A stretch of DNA of 5,566 nt from Clostridiaceae bacterium (GTDB lineage: Bacteria; Bacillota; Clostridia; Oscillospirales; Acutalibacteraceae). Location of the stretch: NCBI GenBank assembly GCA_016292575.1, contig JAEDIH010000116.1, positions 1 through 5,566 of the forward strand, read 5' to 3'. Made by a program: the position numbers and the translations under genes. The first letter of the stretch is position 1, and the number at the start of each line of letters is the position of its first letter. This document shows, piece after piece, positions 1 through 4,231 of the stretch. The notes below the pieces were generated by a model. That model was given only the letters and a program-made list of their open reading frames with translations. It did no database searches and had not been told where the DNA came from.

Positions 1-506
1 TCGTCAAAAAGCATGACCTCCGGCTCCATGCAGAGCGCGCGGACAATTGCAACGCGCTGCTTTTGTCCGCCGGAAAGCTGGGAGGGATAGGAATTTGCCC
101 TTTCCGCAAGACCGACACGCTCAAGCAGCTCCATGGCCTTTTTTTCCGCGTCCTGCTTGCTCTTTTTGAGAATTTGTACCGGGGCAATCGTCATGTTCTT
201 CAGCACGGTCATGTTCGGAAAAAGATTGAAGTGCTGGAAAACCATGCCCATTTTGCGGCGGTGCAGGTTGATGTTCACCTTTGGATCGGTGATATCCTGC
301 CCGTCAAAAACAATCTTTCCCCCGGTGGGTATTTCAAGCAGATTCAGCGAGCGCAGGAAGGTGGATTTTCCCGAACCGGACGGTCCGATGATGACCAGCA
401 CCTCTCCCTTGTGAATATCGCAGTCGACTCCGTCAAGCGCCTTGACCTTTCCGCCGAGATAGTACTTTTTGAGTCCCTCAACGTGAATAAGTACATTATC
501 GTTCAC
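1..506 (-). CDS. Polar amino acid ABC transporter ATP-binding protein (GlnQ/HisP type), 3' end cut by window edge
   Basis: This is the ATPase subunit that drives import by the permease encoded just upstream. About 168 residues are visible of a family length near 240-255. In order I read Walker A GPSGSGKST at about residues 42-50, a Q-loop region VFQHFNLFPNMT at about 89-100, the ABC signature LSGGQKQRVAIVRAL at about 143-157, and Walker B VMLFDE running into the window edge. The H-loop and C-terminal part lie outside. The start is GTG at 506. It has AAAGGAGG at 517-524 inside the end of the permease gene, and it overlaps that gene by 11 bp, which suggests translational coupling. The signature has IVRAL where IARAL is more usual, a conservative change. 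The family is clear, but the exact substrate cannot be read from this subunit. Confidence 0.95.
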   Translation of the reverse strand, partial: MNDNVLIHVEGLKKYYLGGKVKALDGVDCDIHKGEVLVIIGPSGSGKSTFLRSLNLLEIPTGGKIVFDGQDITDPKVNINLHRRKMGMVFQHFNLFPNMTVLKNMTIAPVQILKKSKQDAEKKAMELLERVGLAERANSYPSQLSGGQKQRVAIVRALCMEPEVMLFD

Positions 507-1230
507 TCCTGCGCAGCCTCCTTTCAACAGCCGTGAAAACAGCCGTGAGAATTACCACCGTTACAAGATAGATTATTGCAACGGCAATGAGCGGCATAAA
601 AGCCTCAAAGGTACGTCCCCTGATGAGGTCGCCGGCCTTTGTTAAATCCATTATGCCCACATATCCGGCAACGGAGGTCTCCTTAAGCAGGGCAATAACC
701 TCGTTGAGAAGGGTGGGCAACACAGTTTTGACCGCCTGCGGAATAACAATGTTCACCATTGTTCTCACATAGCCGAAGCCGAGCGAGCGGCCGGCCTCAA
801 ACTGTCCCTCGTCAACAGACATGATGCCGCCGCGGAAAATTTCCGCAACATATGCGGCAGAGTTGAAGCCGAACGCAACGATTGCAACAACAACGCCGTT
901 GTCCTGGGAAACAAGAATTACAAAATACCAGATCATGAGCTGAACCACAACGGGAACACCCCTGACAATGGTGATATATATCTTGCAAACGGCATTAAAA
1001 AGCCGCAAAATCCAATAACCGGGGCCGCCGCGCAGCTTCAGCGTTTCCTCGTTCTTGTCATATGACGAGCGAACCGTTGCAAGCAGTATTCCGAAAGCAA
1101 AGCCCAAAAGGATTGCAAAAAACGTGATGATGAGCGAATTCCTGAAGCCCTCAACAAGCCATTTCCAATAGCCTTCGTCAACAAAGCACAGCATGAATTT
1201 TTCGCCGAGTTTTGCAAGCGTCTGCTTCAA
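496..1230 (-). CDS. Polar amino acid ABC transporter permease (HisM/GlnP family)
   Basis: This is an inner-membrane permease of 244 residues that forms the translocation path for a polar amino acid, probably as a homodimer because no second permease is visible. Hydrophobic segments lie at about 31-53, 84-106, 111-131, 165-182 and 208-235. The family pattern RGVPVVVQL is at 90-98. The EAA coupling loop, which docks on the ATPase, is at about 127-152 with AEIFRGG and EGQFEAGRSLGF. KETSVAGYVG at 183-192 is the usual second conserved block. The start is TTG at 1230, supported by AAAGGAGG at 1238-1245 with 7 bases between; no ATG fits. The loop between the first two helices, about 54-83, is polar and looks rather long. 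The gene is 82 bp after the binding-protein gene and overlaps the ATPase gene by 11 bp. Confidence 0.95.
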   Translation of the reverse strand: MKQTLAKLGEKFMLCFVDEGYWKWLVEGFRNSLIITFFAILLGFAFGILLATVRSSYDKNEETLKLRGGPGYWILRLFNAVCKIYITIVRGVPVVVQLMIWYFVILVSQDNGVVVAIVAFGFNSAAYVAEIFRGGIMSVDEGQFEAGRSLGFGYVRTMVNIVIPQAVKTVLPTLLNEVIALLKETSVAGYVGIMDLTKAGDLIRGRTFEAFMPLIAVAIIYLVTVVILTAVFTAVERRLRRSER

Positions 1231-1237
1231 TTATATA

Positions 1238-1245
1238 CCTCCTTT
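1238..1245 (-). promoter_or_regulatory. Strong ribosome binding site for a TTG start
   Basis: AAAGGAGG on the minus strand, 7 bases before TTG at 1230. It fixes the permease start at TTG, since no in-frame ATG lies at a suitable distance. Full anti-SD complementarity may offset the weak initiation codon. Confidence 0.8.
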
Positions 1246-1265
1246 TCCTGCACCTGTACATTCCA

Positions 1266-1294
1266 AAAAAGGGGCGGACAAGCCGCCCCCCTTT
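1266..1294 (-). terminator. Intercistronic hairpin terminator between binding-protein and permease genes
   Basis: On the minus strand GGGGCGG pairs with CCGCCCC (1283-1289 with 1271-1277) around a 5-base loop. Six T follow directly (1265-1270), the form of an intrinsic terminator. Flanking A and T runs could extend the stem through mismatches. It lies after the binding-protein stop at 1313 and before the permease ribosome binding site. Inference: it is a partial terminator that lets the binding protein be made in excess over permease and ATPase, a common arrangement in importer operons. It also shields the 3' end of the upstream mRNA. Confidence 0.85.
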
Positions 1295-1312
1295 AATTTT
1301 GCGTTTTGCGGC

Positions 1313-2140
1313 TTATTCAGCCGGGATATACTTATCAATGATTGCTTTAACGGTGCCGTCCGCAATGAGTTCCTTGAGAGCACCGTTAACCTTTTCAAGC
1401 AGCTCTGTGTTCTCCTTTGCGATTGCAATGGCATAGTTTTCCTTGACCCAATCGCCGTCAAGGATTGAAAGTCCCTCGTTCGCCTTAACGAAGCTCTTTG
1501 CCGGCTCGTTGTCAATGATAACAGCGTCAACCTTTCCGGTCTTGAGAGCCTGAACAGCGTCTGCGCCGGTCTTGTAACGAACAACGTTATCCTTGCCGTA
1601 GCCGCCGTTTTCAATGGTGTCTGAAGCATAGATGTCGCCGGTGGTGTCCTGCTGAACGCCGAACTTCATTGATCCGTCACCCTTGAGATCGTCAAGCGAT
1701 TTAATTTCCGAATCCGCCTTAACGATAACAACCTGAATGCCGGTTGCATAGGAATCCGAGAAGTTTACGCTCTTGAGTCTTTCATCTGTAACGGTCATAC
1801 CGGCCATGCCTATGTCGAACTTACCGGTCTGAACGCCGCCGATGATTGAGCCGAACTCAACATCCTTGATTTCAAGAGTCATGCCGAGCTTTTCGGCAAT
1901 CTTACCGGCAATTTCAACGTCGATTCCCGCAAAGCTTTCGCCTTCCTTATATTCATACGGCGGGAATGCTGCGTTGGTTGCCATAATAAGGGTTGCCTTT
2001 TCGGTTGTGTCTGATGTGTCCGATGTGTCCGATGTGTCCGATGCGTTTGATGCGCCGTTGTTGTCTTTTCCGGTGCCGTTGCAGGCAACAAAAGCAAAAA
2101 CCATGAGCGCCGCAAGAACGAGTGCCAGGAATTTTTTCAT
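1313..2140 (-). CDS. Polar amino acid ABC transporter substrate-binding lipoprotein (SBP_bac_3 family)
   Basis: This is the extracellular receptor of the importer, 275 residues. The N-terminus is a lipoprotein signal: MKK, a hydrophobic core to residue 19, and lipobox FVAC with the lipidated Cys at 20. Phe at -3 is slightly unusual. Residues 21-47 form a polar Gly/Asn/Asp/Ser/Thr linker with four Ser-Asp-Thr units, a flexible tether from the membrane. The mature domain starts near 49 and shows family blocks: NAAFPPYEY at 56-64, GIDVEIAGKIAEKLG at 72-86, FDIGMAGMTVTDER at 108-121 (Arg121 is the likely ligand carboxylate contact), FSDSY at 127-131, GVQQDTTGD at 161-169, and VDAVIIDNEPA at 204-214 with Asp210 the likely amino-group contact. 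GGAGG at 2150-2154 is 9 bases from the ATG. The ligand is a polar amino acid; which one is not decidable here. Confidence 0.95.
   Translation of the reverse strand: MKKFLALVLAALMVFAFVACNGTGKDNNGASNASDTSDTSDTSDTTEKATLIMATNAAFPPYEYKEGESFAGIDVEIAGKIAEKLGMTLEIKDVEFGSIIGGVQTGKFDIGMAGMTVTDERLKSVNFSDSYATGIQVVIVKADSEIKSLDDLKGDGSMKFGVQQDTTGDIYASDTIENGGYGKDNVVRYKTGADAVQALKTGKVDAVIIDNEPAKSFVKANEGLSILDGDWVKENYAIAIAKENTELLEKVNGALKELIADGTVKAIIDKYIPAE
2006..2050 (-). repeat. 9-bp tandem repeat encoding the Ser-Asp-Thr linker
   Basis: On the plus strand TGTGTCTGA is followed by three exact copies of TGTGTCCGA (2015-2041) and a degenerate fifth unit TGCGTTTGA. The unit length is a multiple of three, so copy-number change would keep the frame and only lengthen or shorten the lipoprotein tether. 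Confidence 0.85.
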
Positions 2141-2166
2141 AACTTAAAACCTCCGTTTTCAATTTT

Positions 2167-2186
2167 GTGAGCAAATATACGCTCAC
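2167..2186. promoter_or_regulatory. Perfect inverted repeat in the leader of the binding-protein gene
   Basis: GTGAGC and GCTCAC, 6 bp each, flank an 8-base AT-rich centre. The repeat sits between the predicted transcription start (about 2196) and the ribosome binding site (2150-2154). It could be an operator for a dimeric repressor just downstream of +1, or a short mRNA leader hairpin. It has no following T run, so it is not an intrinsic terminator. Confidence 0.5.
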
Positions 2187-2195
2187 TTTGTTTTG

Positions 2196-2226
2196 CCGGG
2201 TAATTTTAACACCCGGGAGCGGTGTT
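2196..2226. promoter_or_regulatory. Overlapping inverted repeats across the importer promoter
   Basis: Two imperfectly nested dyads share bases. CCGGGT (2196-2201) pairs with ACCCGG (2211-2216) and encloses the -10 hexamer. AACACC (2208-2213, plus strand) pairs with GGTGTT (2221-2226) and fills the spacer between -10 and -35. Since they share the ACCC block, at most one is likely to be the real operator. A repressor bound here would block RNA polymerase. Regulator identity is unknown. Confidence 0.4.
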
Positions 2227-2232
2227 TGTCAA
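2203..2232 (-). promoter_or_regulatory. Predicted sigma-A promoter of the amino acid importer operon
   Basis: On the minus strand there is a perfect -35 TTGACA (2232-2227), 18 bases, then TAAAAT (2208-2203), one mismatch from TATAAT. The predicted start is near 2196, giving a leader of about 55 nt. An AT-rich stretch with a run of seven A lies just upstream of the -35 and may act as an UP-like element. Confidence 0.75.
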
Positions 2233-2264
2233 GCCTGTTTTGTATTTTTTTACACATTTTACTA

Positions 2265-2278
2265 TTATTCATGAATAA
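2265..2278. promoter_or_regulatory. 14-bp perfect palindrome upstream of the importer promoter
   Basis: TTATTCATGAATAA is its own reverse complement, lying about 33 bp upstream of the -35 and about 19 bp after the hydrolase stop. Each half contains CATGAATAA, which resembles a half-site of Gram-positive arginine-repressor (ArgR/AhrC) boxes, though the full 18-bp box arrangement is not present. It may be a regulator site for the importer; chance in AT-rich DNA is also possible. No intrinsic terminator is visible between the hydrolase stop (2297) and this promoter. Confidence 0.35.
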
Positions 2279-2296
2279 AACGACTGTTCATTCGAA

Positions 2297-3196
2297 TTAA
2301 TTGTGCATATTCCCGGACTGTTCCCTCAGAAAATATACAAGTTTGTAATCTCTGACCTCTCCCCACAGCTTTCCGTCCTCAATGAGTGCTTGCAAAAAGC
2401 CCTTAACGGTTGTCAAAAGCTTTCCGTACTGATCGTTTTCAACGTGCAGGGAAAGCCGCTTTGCGCAAACGGCAAAAATCTCCTCGAGCGTCCTTTGGTC
2501 GCTGACGGAAAGGAAGTATTCCTTGAGCTTTTCAAGGCACTGAACGTTATACTCAGCGAGCGGCGCAATGCTTTCGCACGGCTCGCTGTGCGCAGGAACA
2601 AAGAGCCTGCCCTCAAGCTTACAGAGTATTCTGAGTGTTTCAATGCTCTTATTGATATCGAAAAAGAACGGCAGCTTATAGCTTTCAAATGTCTCCTTTG
2701 AAAGCACTGCGTCGCCGAGAAACCAGACATTGTCCGGCGTTCTGACTCCGATCATTCCGAACGAATGACCCGGAAGCGGAAGAATTTCAAAGCTCTTTGG
2801 AAGCTGAAGATCGCTCACGGGCTTTGCCTTAACACCCACGGGGCGGAAAAAGTAGCTGCGCTCGCGGTTTACGGGAAGACCGTTGAAGTATATCTGACCC
2901 TCAAGGTTGCAAAGGTCAACAAGGTGGTGTTCAACCTCGCTTGAATAAACCTCGCAGCCATATTTTTCGCAAAAGAACCTGTCGCCCGTGATGTGGTCAA
3001 TGTGCGCGTGGGTGTTGATTATCATTTTAACGCGCCAGCCGCGCTCAGAAAGGTGGAGGTCAAGGTCGGTATAGCTTTTTTTGTGGTCGCAGCCGTCAAT
3101 GAGAGCAACCTCTCCGTTTCCAAGGTAATAAACCCCCGTGTTTGCAAAGCAGTCCAGATAATATGTGTTTTCCGCACACCTGACAAGCTTAAACAT
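2297..3196 (-). CDS. MBL-fold (metallo-beta-lactamase/glyoxalase II-like) metallo-hydrolase
   Basis: This is a probable cytoplasmic hydrolase of 299 residues with no signal peptide; the substrate is unknown. All ligands of a two-metal site are visible: THAHIDH gives His63, His65, Asp67 and His68; GHSFGM gives His144; FLGDAV gives Asp162; PAHSEP gives His203. The N-terminal strands, with ANTGVYYLG and VALIDGC, also fit the fold. Residues from about 210 to the end form an extra, mostly helical C-terminal part that may shape substrate entry. I chose ATG at 3196. A GTG four codons earlier (3208) overlaps the only Shine-Dalgarno, AAGGAG at about 3208-3213, while the ATG lies 11 bases from it. It lies 56 bp after the GtrA-like gene and probably shares its transcript. 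The fold is sure; a named enzyme would be guesswork. Confidence 0.9.
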   Translation of the reverse strand: MFKLVRCAENTYYLDCFANTGVYYLGNGEVALIDGCDHKKSYTDLDLHLSERGWRVKMIINTHAHIDHITGDRFFCEKYGCEVYSSEVEHHLVDLCNLEGQIYFNGLPVNRERSYFFRPVGVKAKPVSDLQLPKSFEILPLPGHSFGMIGVRTPDNVWFLGDAVLSKETFESYKLPFFFDINKSIETLRILCKLEGRLFVPAHSEPCESIAPLAEYNVQCLEKLKEYFLSVSDQRTLEEIFAVCAKRLSLHVENDQYGKLLTTVKGFLQALIEDGKLWGEVRDYKLVYFLREQSGNMHN

Positions 3197-3223
3197 TATT
3201 GTTTTCACTCCTTTAAAAATCGA

Positions 3224-3242
3224 ACCGCCGAAAAACGGCGGC
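3224..3242 (-). terminator. Hairpin between the GtrA-like and hydrolase genes, weak terminator or mRNA processing stem
   Basis: On the minus strand CCGCCG and CGGCGG (3241-3236 with 3230-3225) pair around a five-T loop. They are followed by TTCGATTTTT, an interrupted T tract. It is short of a standard terminator but could reduce read-through into the hydrolase gene or stabilise the upstream message end. Confidence 0.45.
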
Positions 3243-3252
3243 CGGTGTGATA

Positions 3253-3816
3253 TTATTCTGCGGTTCTTTCCTCTTTTTTATCCTCTTTCTTATCCTCTTT
3301 TTTCTTATGGAAAAGAATTTTATCAACGGGGAAATAAAGGAAGAACTGAATGGCCGAGCAGCACATTGTTGAAATATTCGCCGCGCCCTGAGCGTTGACG
3401 CCCCATTTTACAAACAAGCCCTGCAAGGTGGGCGAAAGCCACGCGGAAAAGCAAATGAGCGCAATGGTGAAAACAATGTATATCGGCAGCGTTACGGCAA
3501 CGTTTGCGCCGGAATTGAACGTTTTTTCCTTGTTGACAAAGAAAGCAACAATCTGGGCGAGTATGTTTGCAATGTTGAAGGCGATAAAATAGCCAAGACC
3601 GTTCTTTTCAAGTCCGTCAGAGACAAAGACCCAAAATTCATACGGCTGGGAGATGATTTGCTTAATCTGCGGAAGCAGCAGAAGAATGTTGAGCGTTGCA
3701 AACTGAACAATCATTGCAAGCAGACTGACAAAGATGAACTTTACAAACTGCCAGAGTGTATTAAGACCCGAGCCCTTTTTTTCGGCCATTGAGTCGATGT
3801 CTTTAAGCTTTGCCAT
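3253..3816 (-). CDS. GtrA-family small integral membrane protein with a charged C-terminal tail
   Basis: This is a 187-residue membrane protein with four hydrophobic segments at about 22-48, 74-94, 106-128 and 146-168. FVKFIFVSLLAMIVQF at 24-39 and ILAQIVAFFVNKEKTF at 85-100 match the GtrA pattern (first helix, then a helix ending in Asn followed by a basic-aromatic turn). GtrA relatives are thought to help move polyprenyl-linked sugars across the membrane, usually beside a glycosyltransferase; none is present here, so the role is open. It is longer than the typical 130-150 residues because of a segment at about 49-73 between the first two helices and a tail at 170-187 rich in Lys and Glu. 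ATG at 3816 has AAGGA 9 bases upstream. A later in-frame ATG at codon 10 lacks such a site. Confidence 0.75.
   Translation of the reverse strand: MAKLKDIDSMAEKKGSGLNTLWQFVKFIFVSLLAMIVQFATLNILLLLPQIKQIISQPYEFWVFVSDGLEKNGLGYFIAFNIANILAQIVAFFVNKEKTFNSGANVAVTLPIYIVFTIALICFSAWLSPTLQGLFVKWGVNAQGAANISTMCCSAIQFFLYFPVDKILFHKKKEDKKEDKKEERTAE
3271..3306 (-). repeat. 12-bp tandem repeat encoding the Lys/Glu/Asp tail
   Basis: Three imperfect 12-bp units, plus-strand form CTCTTTYTTATC, encode KKED-like units at the very end of the GtrA-like protein. The third unit differs at its end. It is in frame, so copy change would only alter the length of the charged tail. Confidence 0.75.
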
Positions 3817-3857
3817 AAGAAACCGTCCTTTTGAAAAGATTATTATAGTACCTATAG

Positions 3858-3886
3858 AGTATACAATACCGAAAAGCTAAAATCAA
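3858..3886 (-). promoter_or_regulatory. Predicted promoter of the GtrA-like / hydrolase unit
   Basis: Minus strand TTGATT (3886-3881), 17 bases, TATACT (3863-3858): a good -10, a moderate -35 and ideal spacing. It lies 15 bp after the terminator of the peptide gene and about 40 bp before the ATG at 3816. A second -10-like TATAAT is near 3846 but lacks a matching -35. Confidence 0.55.
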
Positions 3887-3898
3887 GAGATATCAAAG

Positions 3899-3925
3899 AA
3901 AAACCCTCGCCGAAAAAGCGAGGGT
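3899..3925 (-). terminator. Strong intrinsic terminator of the small peptide gene
   Basis: On the minus strand ACCCTCGC (3925-3918) pairs perfectly with GCGAGGGT (3910-3903) around a 7-base loop, followed by TTTTCTTT (the first T is the last stem base). It lies about 20 bp after the stop of the 35-codon ORF. The plus strand has no T run, so it acts in one direction only and ends the short transcript. Confidence 0.9.
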
Positions 3926-3944
3926 CAATCGATTACCCGAAAAA

Positions 3945-4052
3945 TCAGGCGTTTTTCTGATCGCCAATTTCGCGGAAAGAGTCAACAAGCTTTTTGATGA
4001 GGTCTTTAATCTGATTTACAAATTCAACAAGAGCCTTTACAAAATCGTCCAT
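3945..4052 (-). CDS. Small 35-residue amphipathic-helix peptide, function unknown
   Basis: This short gene has all the signs of a real one. ATG at 4052 has AAGGA 7 bases upstream, a near-consensus promoter lies at 4097-4125, and a strong terminator follows the TGA. The peptide begins MDDFVKALVEF and ends EIGDQKNA. From residue 4 to 29 it has no Pro, one Ser and no Gly, and hydrophobic residues recur every three or four positions: Phe4, Leu8, Phe11, Ile15, Leu18, Leu22, Ile29, with Val5, Val9, Val12, Ile19, Val23 and Phe26 beside them. Charged residues fill the other face. I count 7 acidic and 6 basic residues, net about -1. There is no signal peptide, Cys or double-Gly leader. It has the general design of surface-active helices such as staphylococcal delta-toxin/beta-PSM, or of a self-associating coiled coil. 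Any function is inference. Confidence 0.75.
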   Translation of the reverse strand: MDDFVKALVEFVNQIKDLIKKLVDSFREIGDQKNA

Positions 4053-4096
4053 GAATAAATCCTTCTTTCATATAATATTAGGTTTACGCTAAGATA

Positions 4097-4125
4097 ATTA
4101 TAGCATGGTGTGAACAAATTTGCAA
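4097..4125 (-). promoter_or_regulatory. Predicted strong extended -10 promoter of the peptide gene
   Basis: Minus strand TTGCAA (4125-4120), 17 bases, then a perfect TATAAT (4102-4097) preceded by TGC, giving the extended -10 form TGnTATAAT. The predicted start is near 4090, leaving a leader of about 38 nt before the ATG at 4052. Confidence 0.8.
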
Positions 4126-4165
4126 GAGATATAATAAAATTTCAAACATTTTGTGAACAATTTTG
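4109..4165. repeat. Pair of 14-bp direct repeats at the peptide promoter
   Basis: TGTGAACAAATTTG (4109-4122) and TGTGAACAATTTTG (4152-4165) agree at 13 of 14 positions. Their starts are 43 bp apart, close to four helical turns, so both would face the same side of the DNA. The proximal copy overlaps the -35 hexamer and part of the spacer, and the distal copy lies upstream. This is the geometry of tandem sites for one regulator, but no regulator is encoded nearby. Confidence 0.55.
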
Positions 4166-4173
4166 TACGAGCG

Positions 4174-4213
4174 TAAAAAATGCCGGGCGTTTTCCTCGTC
4201 CGGCACTTTTTTT
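4174..4213 (-). terminator. Intrinsic terminator of clpC, bidirectional in form
   Basis: TGCCGG (4181-4186) pairs with CCGGCA (4200-4205). On the minus strand the stem is followed by six T (4175-4180), about 20 bp beyond the clpC stop. On the plus strand it is followed by C and seven T, so it could also stop transcripts coming the other way, although I see no plus-strand gene that would use it. Confidence 0.85.
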
Positions 4214-4231
4214 ATTGCACTTTTATTGCAC
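4210..4231. repeat. 11-bp tandem duplication at the clpC stop codon
   Basis: TTTTATTGCAC occurs twice back to back (4210-4220 and 4221-4231). The inner copy holds the last Val and Gln codons and the TAA; the outer copy is untranslated. It looks like a small slippage duplication just outside the coding end and has no evident role. Confidence 0.7.

Noticed and set aside
63..536. Plus-strand open frame of 157 codons opposite the ABC ATPase
   Set aside because: It is the antisense shadow of a clearly conserved ATPase frame with Walker A, Q-loop and signature, and has no ribosome binding site or recognisable domain.
2173..2280. CRP-like or complete arginine-repressor box
   Set aside because: The TGTGA-TCAC spacing in the leader repeat is 12 rather than 6, and the palindrome at 2265-2278 has its half-sites in the wrong arrangement for a full ARG box. 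Only half-site likeness can be claimed.
2141..2296. Riboswitch or T-box in the leader of the importer
   Set aside because: The leader is only about 55 nt, with one short dyad and no T-box motif, specifier loop or terminator/antiterminator pair.
3944..3961. Small ATCAG/CTGAT hairpin followed by five T at the end of the peptide ORF on the minus strand
   Set aside because: The stem is only 5 bp, AT-rich, and overlaps the stop codon. The perfect 8-bp stem 20 bp further on is the far better terminator.
3990..4076. Possible plus-strand promoter for an antisense RNA to the peptide gene (type I toxin-antitoxin idea)
   Set aside because: The best -35/-10 pairing (TTGATG, 17 bp, TACAAA) is weak, and TATAAT at 4071 has no -35 at the right distance. 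There is no direct support for an antisense RNA.
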